From contig NZ_JAJCTH010000023.1 of NCBI RefSeq assembly GCF_020594515.1, positions 1 through 56,825 of the forward strand: 56,825 nt of DNA, given 5' to 3'. Positions 44,734 through 54,184 of the stretch are shown one piece after another. A program made the translations under genes and the position numbers. The notes below the pieces were generated by a model that ran no database searches, was not told the DNA's origin, and worked only from the letters and a program-made list of their open reading frames with translations. This DNA comes from Rhodoferax sp. U2-2l. GTDB lineage: Bacteria > Pseudomonadota > Gammaproteobacteria > Burkholderiales > Burkholderiaceae_C. Numbering within the stretch: the first letter of the stretch is position 1; every line of letters begins with the position of its first letter.

Positions 44734-45924
44734 ATGCAGTCAACCCCCTCCAAAATCCCGACAGGCATCTGGGTCCTGGGCTTTGTCAGCATGCTCATGG
44801 ACATCTCCTCCGAGATGGTTCACAGCCTGCTGCCGATGTTTTTGGCGGGCACGCTGGGCATGTCCATGTTGTCCATCGGCATCATCGAAGGTCTGGCCGA
44901 ATCCACTGCGTTGATCGTCAAGGTCTTCTCTGGGGCGCTCAGTGATTGGCTGGGCAAACGTAAAGGTTTGGCGCTTGTTGGGTACGCGATGGGCGCCTTC
45001 AGCAAACCGCTGTTTGCCATGGCCTCTGGCGCAGGCTTGGTGGTTGCCGCCCGGCTGATTGACCGCGTTGGCAAAGGCATCCGCGGCGCGCCGCGCGATG
45101 CGCTGGTTGCCGACATCGCGCCGCCGGACATACGGGGGGCGGCCTTTGGCCTGCGGCAATCTCTGGATACGGTGGGCGCGTTTCTCGGGCCCTTGTTGGC
45201 CACGGGCCTCATGCTGCTGTGGGCCAACGACTTTCGTGCCGTGTTCTGGGTCGCCGTCATTCCGGGCTTGATGGCCGTGGCACTGTTGGCATGGGGGGTG
45301 CGCGAGCCGCAAAGGCACAGCGGCGACAAGCGCACGAATCCGATCAAGCACGACAACCTGCGCCGCTTGGGGGCGGCCTATGGGTGGGTCGTGGCCCTGG
45401 GCGCGATTTTCACACTGGCCCGGTTCAGCGAGGCCTTTCTGGTTTTGCGTGCACAGCAACTGGGGGTTGCCATGGCTTGGGTCCCGCTGGTCATGGTGGC
45501 GATGAACTTGGTGTATTCGGCATCGGCCTACCCCTTCGGGAAGCTCTCGGACCGTGTGTCCCATTCGGCCCTGCTGGGCTGGGGACTGGTCGTGCTGGTG
45601 GCATCCGATGTGCTGCTGGCAACAGCCACCGGCTGGCCCGCTTTATTGCTGGGTGTGGCGCTGTGGGGTATCCATATGGGGATGACGCAGGGATTGCTGG
45701 CGACCATGGTGGCGGAGACTGCGCCCTCGGATTTGCGAGGAACCGCCTACGGCGTGTTTAACCTGGCAAGCGGGCTGGCGCTGTTGGTTGCCAGCGTGGT
45801 TGCTGGATGGCTCTGGGATAGCTTCGGCTCATCAGCCACATTCTGGGCCGGCGGCGCCTTTGCGACGCTTTGCCTTGTGGCCTTGATGGCTCGAAGCCTC
45901 ACCAAAAATCGACGCAGCTGCTAA
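44734..45924 (+). CDS. MFS transporter linked to cadA
   Basis: A 396-residue major facilitator with about 12 helices. The N-terminus GFVSMLMDISSEMVHSLLPMFL and the loop DWLGKRKGLALVGYAMGAFSKPLFAM are typical of a subgroup often annotated as multidrug or permease proteins. RVGKGIRGAPRDALVADIAP is the second conserved loop. The substrate is unknown. Start at 44734 leaves two bases after the cadA stop, so it is cotranscribed and under CadR; a role in metal or metal-chelate export is inferred only from this. The following 275 bases to 46199 contain no supportable gene. Confidence 0.85.
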   Translation: MQSTPSKIPTGIWVLGFVSMLMDISSEMVHSLLPMFLAGTLGMSMLSIGIIEGLAESTALIVKVFSGALSDWLGKRKGLALVGYAMGAFSKPLFAMASGAGLVVAARLIDRVGKGIRGAPRDALVADIAPPDIRGAAFGLRQSLDTVGAFLGPLLATGLMLLWANDFRAVFWVAVIPGLMAVALLAWGVREPQRHSGDKRTNPIKHDNLRRLGAAYGWVVALGAIFTLARFSEAFLVLRAQQLGVAMAWVPLVMVAMNLVYSASAYPFGKLSDRVSHSALLGWGLVVLVASDVLLATATGWPALLLGVALWGIHMGMTQGLLATMVAETAPSDLRGTAYGVFNLASGLALLVASVVAGWLWDSFGSSATFWAGGAFATLCLVALMARSLTKNRRSC

Positions 45925-46199
45925 ATCCCAACGGCATGGAAGACAGCGCTTGGGCAGCCATGCTGCTCATCGGCACTTTCGCTGTGGGGCGATTGCGGCT
46001 CTGGGTCGCAAGCTGGCGCCGATGAAGGCCTGCATTCGGGCCGCCTATAGCAGTCCGGGCACACCATCAAACAGACAAATGCCAAGCCGCATGGCGCCCC
46101 ACAAGACAGAGGTCTTTCCCGATTGAATACCTGGACTGTCATATCATCCAGCGACGTTCAAAACATGGCGGACTCACCGCCGCTTCAGGGAGATTGTCC

Positions 46200-48026
46200 G
46201 TGCGACTGGAAAACATTTCGATTGCGAACTTCAGGTGCTACCAAGACGAAGTCACCGTCTGGTTCGATGACCTGACCACCTTCATCGGCAAAAACGACAT
46301 CGGCAAGTCGTCGGTCCTTGAGGCGCTGGAGATCTTCTTCAACAACGAGACCGTCAAGATCGAGTCGGGCGACGCAAACGTTTACAGTGGTAACACAAAG
46401 GTGTCGATTACTTGCGAGTTCTCCGAATTGCCGCCCAGCTTGACCCTCGACGCAGGTGCAGCAACGTCGCTCGCTGCTGAGTACCTACTTACGGCCGCCG
46501 GCACCCTCAGGATCTGCAAGGTATTCGACTGCAAGACCGCAAAGCCGACAGAGGAGGTCAGCCTGCTGGCTCACCACCCCACGGCGCCTGGGGTTGAAAA
46601 CTTACTCGACCTCAAAGAGAGGGATCTCCAGGTCCTCGTCAAGAAGAAGGGGCTAGACGTTGCACTGAAGGGCAACCCCGGCATGCGGCAAGCTCTTTGG
46701 CTCAGCGAACCCGACCTGCAGCTTGCTGAGGTGGCAATCCCCCTGAGCAAGGGTAAGGAGGACGGCAAGAAGATCTGGGATCAGTTGCAAGCGCACCTGC
46801 CGTTGTTTGCGCTGTTCCAGAGCGACCGCAACAGCAAGGACTCTGACGGCGAAGTTCAGGCGCCAATGATGGCTGCCGTGACCCAGGCGCTGGCTGAACT
46901 ACAAGCGGAGATAAACGCGATCCAGGCCAAGGTTCGGCAAAAGACCGAGGAGATCGCCAGCCTGACGCACGACGCATTGAAGACCATCGATCCGAACTTG
47001 GCCAAGGAACTGACTCCTCAGTTCACCCCGCCCACGCAGGCAAAGTGGAAGGGCCTCTTCTCGGTCAACATGGAAACCGACGACGGCATCCCGCTGAACA
47101 AACGCGGCAGCGGCATCCGCCGGCTGATCCTCGTCAGTTTCTTCAAAGCTGCGGCCGAACGGCGCCTCGCCAGCGGCGATAAAGCACGCAGCATCATCTA
47201 CGCGATCGAAGAACCCGAGACCGCCCAGCACCCCAACAACCAAAAGATCCTGATCGAATCCTTCAAGGCGCTGGCCGGGGATGACGGCTGCCAAGTCATC
47301 CTGACCACGCACAGCCCCGGCTTCGCGGCAGAACTGCCTACAGACAGCATCCGTTACGTCACGCGCAACTCAGCGAAGAAGCCTTGCGTTGAATCCGGTG
47401 TCGATGTTTTCGAGCACGTTGCCGCGGCACTCGGCCTTGTGGCGGACAGCCGGGTGAAGGTCCTGATCTGCGTTGAAGGGCCGACGGACATCGATGCGCT
47501 GAAAAACCTGAGCCATGCTCTGCACATCGCCGATCCAAACCTGCCCGATCTCTCGAGGGATCGTCGTTTCGCATTCGTACCCTCCGGCGGGTCAACTCTG
47601 CAGCATTGGGTTGCCGAGCGCTACTTGGCAGATCTCGGCCGCAAGGAGGCGCACATCTACGACAGCGACGTTCCAAACTATGGCAACGCTGTTGCCGCTG
47701 TTAACGCCCGCCAGGATGGTTCGTGGGCTACCCAAATGTTGAAGCACGAAATCGAAAGCTACCTCCACCCTGACGCCATCAAAGACGCGCTTGGGGTTGT
47801 CGTCAACGTGGCCGATCACCTGAACGCCGACGGGCATGCTGTGCCAAAGGCTGTCGCCTTGGGAATACACGCGGCGAACTCGGTTGGCGCACCAATGAAG
47901 GACAGCACAGTCAAGAAACTCTTGGCGAGCAAGGTCTTCCCTTACATGACTGCCGACAGACTCGCCGAGCGAGACCCGAATGGCGAGGTCAGAGGCTGGA
48001 TGGTGCGCCTTTCGGCCATGCTCTAG
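46200..48026 (+). CDS. OLD-family ATP-dependent nuclease (ATPase plus TOPRIM)
   Basis: A 608-residue lone OLD-type protein. The ATPase has Walker A GKNDIGKS at 30-37, an ABC-like signature KRGSGIRRLILVSFF, Walker B SIIYAIEEPETAQHP, and the switch His in VILTTHSPGFAAELP. The C-terminal TOPRIM domain has VLICVEGPTDIDAL (catalytic Glu426) and HIYDSDVPN (DxD, near 488). P2 OLD and relatives are nucleases with antiphage roles, so a defence function is likely but unproven. AGGGAGA sits six bases before the GTG at 46200, which is preferred to the TTG at 46194. No UvrD-type helicase, retron or other partner adjoins it. Confidence 0.82.
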   Translation: MRLENISIANFRCYQDEVTVWFDDLTTFIGKNDIGKSSVLEALEIFFNNETVKIESGDANVYSGNTKVSITCEFSELPPSLTLDAGAATSLAAEYLLTAAGTLRICKVFDCKTAKPTEEVSLLAHHPTAPGVENLLDLKERDLQVLVKKKGLDVALKGNPGMRQALWLSEPDLQLAEVAIPLSKGKEDGKKIWDQLQAHLPLFALFQSDRNSKDSDGEVQAPMMAAVTQALAELQAEINAIQAKVRQKTEEIASLTHDALKTIDPNLAKELTPQFTPPTQAKWKGLFSVNMETDDGIPLNKRGSGIRRLILVSFFKAAAERRLASGDKARSIIYAIEEPETAQHPNNQKILIESFKALAGDDGCQVILTTHSPGFAAELPTDSIRYVTRNSAKKPCVESGVDVFEHVAAALGLVADSRVKVLICVEGPTDIDALKNLSHALHIADPNLPDLSRDRRFAFVPSGGSTLQHWVAERYLADLGRKEAHIYDSDVPNYGNAVAAVNARQDGSWATQMLKHEIESYLHPDAIKDALGVVVNVADHLNADGHAVPKAVALGIHAANSVGAPMKDSTVKKLLASKVFPYMTADRLAERDPNGEVRGWMVRLSAML

Positions 48027-48618
48027 CTTCATCGCTGGCGCGCTCCCTCACTGCTGTGCCGACACTCCGTCCGGTTTCAGCCGGGTGCCTTTAGTGCTCT
48101 CCTAAACATGTAGATGTACCGCCCCCTGCGACCGGCTCAATTCAAACTTTTAACGGCTACTTGCCGGGTCGGAATGCGACTCCGATAATGTCCGAAGGGG
48201 GGCAGCGTGAATGCGCCGGTCGCAGTAGCGGTCTTCCGACGGCTATATAGCTCGCGCCGCCCACACCCATCGCGAACGACCACAACGACCTTCGGGTTGA
48301 CCATTCGATCTGCCTTCGCGCGGTCATGGCAATGACCGGAGGCTGGCCGACACCGTGAGTTGGGGCGCGGCGGACGAAGGATACGAGACGCTGCACTCCG
48401 GCTGTTGATCGTACCCGTCTGGTGAGCTCGCGATGAATTTCCGCTACCAAGTCATGAATCCGAGTGGTCCGAAGACTGCTTCGGGTCGAATGCAGATTCA
48501 GGTCGACTGCTGCGGCAAGTTCGGACCACACCGGACTACCAATTAAGCGCAGCAGGAGACTTACAAGTGGCAGAAGCACGCCGATGCCTGTCATCGTCAT
48601 CAGGTGCAAAATCACACG
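48027..48618. other. 592-base gap with degenerate sequence between the OLD gene and the cyclase gene
   Basis: No gene is supportable here. One minus-strand frame (48157-48615) has no recognisable family and reads like chance. The stretch repeats short phrases such as GACCTTCGGGTTGACC and CTGCTTCGGGTCGAATGC, which resemble non-coding filler found at the edges of mobile elements in beta- and gammaproteobacteria. It may mark an old insertion boundary. Confidence 0.45.
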
Positions 48619-50220
48619 ATGAACCTAACGAAGGCGCGTCGCCACTACTCGCTGAACCAGAGCCTGATGCTGATGGTCTTGGTGTGCGCTCTGTTGCCGA
48701 CGCTCACCGGAATGGGGTTGGGCTACGCCTACTACCGGCTGCGTGTCGAGCAAGTGGAGATGACCACGGTGCTCGCGGCCAGAACAGTCTTGGCGCGGTT
48801 GGAGCAGGAGCTGGCCAAGATCGAGGCTTCACTCAAGGTCCTCGCTTCGACGGAATCCCTGGTGGGCGGGGACTTGGTGAAATTTCATAAGGATGCTCGC
48901 AACGCCTTGCCAGCTGGAGTTGTTTATAACTACATCCTGACGGATCCCTCGGGCCGGCAGATTCTCAACACCCTGCGACCAATTGGTGCTTCATTGCCGC
49001 AGCAGGGCACACCACGTCAGCTTGATCGCGTGTTCAGTGATCGAGTCACGGTCTTGACCGATTTTTTCATCGGTCCAGTTACGGGTGAGCCCGCTATCGC
49101 CATGGGGGTTCCCGTCATGCGGGGTGACGAGGTGGTCTATAGCCTGAATGTTGGTTTGGCGCCTGCACGCGTTGCAGAGATACTCAATGGGGTTCGATTG
49201 CCCGATGGCTGGCTGGCTGCGGTTTTGGACGGCAGCGGCACCATCGTCGCTCGCTCGCGCGATGCGCAACGCTTTGTCGGACAGAAGGCGGTACTCGAAA
49301 TTGCGGCCACCCAATCGGGGCCACCCGAGGGTCAGTTGGTTGCGATGACAAAAGACGGTCATCCGGCTGTGAATGGCTACTCCCGCTCAAGCCTTTGGGG
49401 ATGGACGGTTGCCGTCGGTGTTCCCAAGGCGCAACTCAACGGCGAGCTGAGAAACTTTGTCATCTATGGTCTTTTGGGTGGGGCAACTGGCATGGGCCTG
49501 GGGCTCTGGCTGGCCTTGCGACTGGCGCGTCGAATTCTCAAGTCTGTGCAAGAGTTGAACCGGGCTGCGCTGGACCTGAGCGAAGGCCGGCCGGTGGTGC
49601 TACCAACGGTGGAACTTCATGAGGCTGAGGCGGTTGGCCACGCGATCCAACTTGCGGCTCAGGCCATGGGACAGGTTGTGTTTGATGCCAGCCATGATGC
49701 CCTGACCGGCCTAGCCAATCGCCGTCTGTTTGACGATGCGGCGCAACGACAGGTTGCCCAATCCATGAGAAGTCAGGATCAGCTGGCTTTATTGGCCATT
49801 GATCTGGACGGCTTCAAGGCAGTTAATGATTCGCTGGGCCATGAGATGGGTGACGCAGTGCTGCGCGAGGCGGCCAATCGGCTGCGGAGCGAGATTCGTG
49901 CAGGCGATATCGCGGCACGTTGGGGGGGCGATGAGTTTGTGGTCCTACTTGCGGGTGCCCTCCGGCCAGAGGCACTGAATACGGCAGAGCGCATTGTTGT
50001 TGCCTTAGGACGCCCGTACGCCGGTGTCGCCGTGCCAGTCACGGCCAGCGTCGGGGTTGCCATGTTCCCCAAAGACGGTACAACGGCTCAATCCCTGTTC
50101 GAGGCAGCGGATGCGGCGCTTTACGCCGCCAAGCGCGACGGTAAGAACTGCGTTCGTTGTGATTGTGGGGGGGCCGGTCACCCACGAGAACAGCGCCTTC
50201 AGACTGACTTTTTTGAATAA
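48619..50220 (+). CDS. Membrane diguanylate cyclase with a Cache-like sensor
   Basis: A 533-residue protein that would make cyclic di-GMP. A first helix (about 14-36) and a second (about 282-304) flank a periplasmic Cache-like domain with YNYILTDPSGRQILNT and LDGSGTIVARSRD. A GGDEF domain follows, with the intact motif GGDEF at 436-440 and the inhibitory I-site RAGD at 427-430, five residues before it. DASHDALTGLANRRLFDDA marks the domain start. The ligand is unknown. The GTG at 48604 is a less likely start. Confidence 0.92.
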   Translation: MNLTKARRHYSLNQSLMLMVLVCALLPTLTGMGLGYAYYRLRVEQVEMTTVLAARTVLARLEQELAKIEASLKVLASTESLVGGDLVKFHKDARNALPAGVVYNYILTDPSGRQILNTLRPIGASLPQQGTPRQLDRVFSDRVTVLTDFFIGPVTGEPAIAMGVPVMRGDEVVYSLNVGLAPARVAEILNGVRLPDGWLAAVLDGSGTIVARSRDAQRFVGQKAVLEIAATQSGPPEGQLVAMTKDGHPAVNGYSRSSLWGWTVAVGVPKAQLNGELRNFVIYGLLGGATGMGLGLWLALRLARRILKSVQELNRAALDLSEGRPVVLPTVELHEAEAVGHAIQLAAQAMGQVVFDASHDALTGLANRRLFDDAAQRQVAQSMRSQDQLALLAIDLDGFKAVNDSLGHEMGDAVLREAANRLRSEIRAGDIAARWGGDEFVVLLAGALRPEALNTAERIVVALGRPYAGVAVPVTASVGVAMFPKDGTTAQSLFEAADAALYAAKRDGKNCVRCDCGGAGHPREQRLQTDFFE

Positions 50221-50397
50221 CGAGCCTGAATGGCATATTGCGATCCGATATTTTTTCTTCGTGATACAGCGTGTATCGGTGACCGGTTTTAAGCCACTGG
50301 GTCGAGGGGCGCTATGTCAGCATTGGGTCCATTGCACCTCTGGGCCAGTTGGGCGTGTTCGCCACCGATGGGTGCCGGGCCGTAGACTGGGCCCCGC

Positions 50398-50607
50398 TCA
50401 ATCCTTGAGGCTCACCCCAAAGGTTTCCAGCTTCTTGGCATACGCGTCCCTGCGTTTGGCTGCCTTGGCCGCTGTTTCAGTGGCTGCTTGGATGGCCTTG
50501 GGGCCCTTTTTTGCAGCCGCTTGGATCAATCCGAACTTGTGCGCAGCATCTGCCTGCGCCCGCTTGAACGTGGCGATGAGTTCGGCATGGGCAACGGATG
50601 GATTCAT
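50398..50607 (-). CDS. Small Ala/Lys-rich protein of unknown function
   Basis: A 69-residue basic protein, rich in alanine and lysine and probably helical (AAAKKGPKAIQAATETAAKAAKRRD). It is not recognised. The ATG overlaps the stop of the preceding gene by ATGA, which supports real translation and decides the start over the longer frame to 50778. The composition resembles phasin-like or nucleoid-type small proteins, but no motif proves either. Confidence 0.55.
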   Translation of the reverse strand: MNPSVAHAELIATFKRAQADAAHKFGLIQAAAKKGPKAIQAATETAAKAAKRRDAYAKKLETFGVSLKD

Positions 50608-51023
50608 AGGGGGAGTTTGACGTTCGTGCGAAGCAGGGCGGTTCTTAAATCGCGATTGGCCGGTATGGAAACGTCCACCTTTTGAACCGCCAGGTCGAAC
50701 GATGAGCCTGGCCGGATGCTGGTTGGCAGTATCTTTTTGGCGGGGTTCGCCGCGGGGTAGGTGCCCTGACCCGGACACATGCGAACGGAAAACCCAAACT
50801 CGTCGAGGACGCCTTTGGCATACAACTCCGCCAATTGTTGAAATGTCACGAAGGTTGAGCGTTTGACGTCTTTGAACCCGGGCTCACGAATGTCACGAAC
50901 GATCTCGAATTTGCCCAGCGTATCTCGCTGCGTATCGGTAAACGGATGCAGCAAAAAAGTCTGCCGCACCCCAGTCTGTTTGGACACCCGCGTGTGCTCG
51001 ACGGTGATATCAGTTAATAGCAT
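50604..51023 (-). CDS. Hypothetical protein, 139 residues
   Basis: Starts MLLTDITVEHTRVSKQTGVR and contains FEIVRDIREPGFKDVKRSTFVTFQQLAELYAKGVLDEFGFSV. No signal peptide or membrane helix is seen, and I do not recognise a family. It is the first gene of a two-gene unit with the small Ala/Lys-rich protein. A longer frame to 51065 exists, but the downstream ATG gives the more natural start. The 278 bases upstream, to the Hsp70 gene end, hold no feature I can name. Confidence 0.6.
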   Translation of the reverse strand: MLLTDITVEHTRVSKQTGVRQTFLLHPFTDTQRDTLGKFEIVRDIREPGFKDVKRSTFVTFQQLAELYAKGVLDEFGFSVRMCPGQGTYPAANPAKKILPTSIRPGSSFDLAVQKVDVSIPANRDLRTALLRTNVKLPL

Positions 51024-51301
51024 CTTGGTTTCCTCATTTTTATGCCACAGCTTGCCCAGCCGCACCAGCCGTCATGCCCCAAAAGTCCCAGATCATGTTT
51101 TTTCAAACCAGGCCACTGGGAAACCGATGCCCCTTGCGATGCGAAGTGATCGCCATGGGCCACCCTTACAGGGAGGGCAAGGACTGTAACTGAACGAAAG
51201 CCAATGGCATGTCCCTATGGCCATGTGACAGACCGCTTTGGGTCGGGGCCTGCCGATGGCAATCGCCATTCCGATGTCACCAGGCTGTCAACGGGTAGCC
51301 C

Positions 51302-54184
51302 TCAAGCAATCAATTTGAGCCCCGGCGGCAGCGATTCGCCGAGCAGACGTCGCTCGGTGGCTTCGTCCAGCGTGACTTTGTGGTCAACCATCTCGATCCA
51401 AACGGGCGGGGCGTTGATGCTTTGCAGGCGCGCCATGATGCGTTCGCGCAGCGCCAGTGGCAGGTCGCGGGTGCGGTCATCGGTCATGCGGGCCAGGTGG
51501 GCGGCGGCGAAGGCGGCACTCTCCTGGCGCTTCCAGTCCAGCGCCAGCAAGGTGTCCAGCCAGGCGACCACGGTCTCGGCGGGCACCACGTCGTGTGTGT
51601 TGCCATAAAACGGCTGGCGGGCGCCGATGCGGCCCAGGGCCGACAGGGTGCGGGCATCGCTGGCGGCGTCCACGGGGCGGCCTTTGGCGGCAGCGGTGGA
51701 CGATTTCTGCAGGCGGCCCAGCAGCCATTCGCCAATCTCCACCTTGTAGTCCACCGGAATGCGCTCCAGCGCGGCGCCCAGGCGCAGCATGTCGTCGTCG
51801 CTGCCTTTGACAGGCTTGATGGCGGCGGCGTCGCTGCCGAGTTCGTTGTGATGCAGGTTGTAGGCAAAGTCGTCCAGCAGGCGCGCTTGTTCGGGCGCGG
51901 CCAGGCCACCGGCCACGCGGCGCCACAGCGTCCACCATTCGGTGCAGACCTGTTTGTCGCTGGCAAATTGGACGCCGGGCGCAAACTGGGTCCAGAGCTG
52001 GCCGATGCGCCAGCCATCCAGCGGGTCGCCAAAACCGGGGCGCAGGCAGTAGCCGGCCAGGTTGAGCCAGACCCGTTCGTGCTCGGCCGAGCGGCGCCGG
52101 CCTCGGGCGCGGGCCCACAAGGCGTCGAACAGGTGGCGCAGTTCGGGTGCGGCCCAGCGCTCGCGCTCGCCCAGTAGTTGCTCCAGTTGCGCCCGCAGTT
52201 GTTTGACTTCTTTGGCTGGCACGGGCTTGCTGCCGGTGCCAAAAACGTGGTCGATTTTGTCAACGGCTTGCTTCAGACGGACGCTGGCCGGGGTGTCGGG
52301 CGGGACGGCTTCGGTGCCGGGGCTGGCGGCGTTTTGGGCATGGCGCAGGTCAAATTCCAGCAACCAGCGTTGGCTGGGGTCGGCCAGGCTCACGCAGTGG
52401 ATCTCGAGCGTGCCAACTTCGGTCAAGGTGGTGGCCAGTTGCACCGGGATGTTCTTCGGGTTGGATGAGCCGCCAGCCACGGTGTCAGGGGCGGTGCGGG
52501 CTTCTAAAACCGTGGCGATGGGCGGCAGGGGCTCAAACTGGCCTTGCGTGAGCGTGACCAATTCACCGGCCTGGGGCGGCGTGTGGTCGGCCTCGGCGGT
52601 GGCGCTGAGCAGGTTAAAGCGCACCGGCTGGCCCAGGCGCAGGGCAAAGCTGCGGTCGGTGAGCAAGACCTCCACGCCGGGAGCCAGCCCACGCGGCAGC
52701 AGGCAGATGCCGCGCGCAGCGGTTGGGTCGGTGGTGCTTTTGGCCGCGCCTTCCAGCAGCAAAAAGTAGCTGCGCGCCGAGCCGCCACCGATTTTGGGCG
52801 CCAGCCCGTGTTGCGCCAACGCGTAGGCGACCGCGCCGCGTGCCACCGCCACGTCGGGGTTGTCGTTGTGCAGCAGGCGCAGCGGGGCACCGCGCCATTC
52901 AGCCAGCGTTTGCGCCAGCCGCTGCACCAGCGCGTCAGCGCGAAACACGCCACCGTTGAGCAACAGGGTGTCGGGCAGGGCGTGCGCGTGTTGGCGCAAA
53001 AAGTCGGCAATGTGGCGTGTGATGGCCGGGTCGCGGGCGTAGGGCAGGCCAAAGGCGACGATGCCGCTGCGGCCTTCTCTGGCTTGTTCAGTGCGCTCAA
53101 CTTGCGGGAAGAAACCGTCCACCAGCATGCGCACCACCTCGTCGCGCGTGAGTGTGACCGAGCGGCTACCGCCAACCATCCGCGCCCCGCCACCCAGCAG
53201 GGTGACCTGGGTTTGCTCGGGCGCGTCGGCGGCCAGCAGTTGCTCTTTGGCGGCGCGGCAGCGCTCCATCAGCTGGGCCAGCCGGCTGGCTGACAGGGTT
53301 TGCGTGGCCGGACCGCTGGCGGCCAGGCGGGCCTCGACGGTGTGTGCCAGCGCCAGGTCCATGTTGTCGCCGCCCAGCATCAGGTGTTTACCCACGCCGA
53401 TGCGGGTGAGCTGCGGCTCGCCGTTGACCTGGTCGACCTGGATCAGGCTCAGGTCGGTGGTGCCGCCGCCCACGTCACACACCAGCACCAGCTGGGTGTG
53501 GGCCAGTTCATCGGCCAGGTGGCTGCGGTGGCGCAAGAGCCAGTCGTAAAACACGGCCTGCGGTTCTTCCAGCAGGCGCAATTTCGGCAGCCCGGCCTGG
53601 CGGGCGGCGCGCAAGGTCAAGGCGCGGGCGCCTTCGTCAAATGACGCGGGCACGGTCAGCACGATGTCTTGCTGTTCCAGCGGGCTGTTGGGGAATTGGG
53701 CGTTCCAGGCTGCGCGCACGTGGCCCAAATAGCTGGCACTGGCCTCCACTGGCGAGACTTTGGGCACGTCAGCCGGTGCGCCCCAGGGCAGGATGGGCGC
53801 CAGTCGGTCCACCGCCGTGTGGGACAACCAGCTTTTGGCGCTGCTCACCAAACGGCCCGGCACCTGGCTGCCCAGCTGGCGCGCCCATTGGCCCATCACC
53901 ACTGGCGTCGGCATCGGCGCCACGTCATCAGCAGCAGGCCAGGGCAGTTGCCGTTCACCGGGCGCGATTTCGCCTTCTGCGGCGTGGTAACGCACCGACG
54001 GCAGCAAGGGCCGTGCCGCCACCTGGCCCGGCGCGACCAGTTGCGCGATGTCAAACAGCTTGATCTCGGGGAGCGCACGGCGCTTGCCACGTCCCGGCGG
54101 CTGGGCCACCGGGGCGTAGGCCACCACCGTGTTGGTGGTGCCCAGGTCGATGCCGACGAGGTATTGGCTCACCGGCTCAGGCAC
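51302..54184 (-). CDS. Large Hsp70-family protein with a DUF3731-like C-terminal extension
   Basis: A 960-residue divergent Hsp70. The ATPase part has phosphate-1 LVGIDLGTTNTVVAYAP, phosphate-2 VLVCDVGGGTTDLSLI and KLRLLEEPQAVFYDW. GNxGDxMD-like LGGDNMDLALAH and an adenosine-type LNGGVFRADALV are visible. A substrate-binding-like beta region (about 500-620) follows, and the last 300 residues are a helical domain absent from DnaK. The start is a GTG that overlaps the stop of the upstream Hsp70 gene by one base. The client and partners are unknown. Confidence 0.85.
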   Translation of the reverse strand: MPEPVSQYLVGIDLGTTNTVVAYAPVAQPPGRGKRRALPEIKLFDIAQLVAPGQVAARPLLPSVRYHAAEGEIAPGERQLPWPAADDVAPMPTPVVMGQWARQLGSQVPGRLVSSAKSWLSHTAVDRLAPILPWGAPADVPKVSPVEASASYLGHVRAAWNAQFPNSPLEQQDIVLTVPASFDEGARALTLRAARQAGLPKLRLLEEPQAVFYDWLLRHRSHLADELAHTQLVLVCDVGGGTTDLSLIQVDQVNGEPQLTRIGVGKHLMLGGDNMDLALAHTVEARLAASGPATQTLSASRLAQLMERCRAAKEQLLAADAPEQTQVTLLGGGARMVGGSRSVTLTRDEVVRMLVDGFFPQVERTEQAREGRSGIVAFGLPYARDPAITRHIADFLRQHAHALPDTLLLNGGVFRADALVQRLAQTLAEWRGAPLRLLHNDNPDVAVARGAVAYALAQHGLAPKIGGGSARSYFLLLEGAAKSTTDPTAARGICLLPRGLAPGVEVLLTDRSFALRLGQPVRFNLLSATAEADHTPPQAGELVTLTQGQFEPLPPIATVLEARTAPDTVAGGSSNPKNIPVQLATTLTEVGTLEIHCVSLADPSQRWLLEFDLRHAQNAASPGTEAVPPDTPASVRLKQAVDKIDHVFGTGSKPVPAKEVKQLRAQLEQLLGERERWAAPELRHLFDALWARARGRRRSAEHERVWLNLAGYCLRPGFGDPLDGWRIGQLWTQFAPGVQFASDKQVCTEWWTLWRRVAGGLAAPEQARLLDDFAYNLHHNELGSDAAAIKPVKGSDDDMLRLGAALERIPVDYKVEIGEWLLGRLQKSSTAAAKGRPVDAASDARTLSALGRIGARQPFYGNTHDVVPAETVVAWLDTLLALDWKRQESAAFAAAHLARMTDDRTRDLPLALRERIMARLQSINAPPVWIEMVDHKVTLDEATERRLLGESLPPGLKLIA

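Noticed and set aside
48157..48615. A 152-residue minus-strand frame in the gap before the cyclase gene
   Set aside because: No family, no ribosome site, and the sequence is degenerate filler with repeated short phrases.
46200..48618. Gabija or PARIS defence system
   Set aside because: The OLD protein is present, but no UvrD-like helicase or second ATPase follows; the next gene is a diguanylate cyclase.
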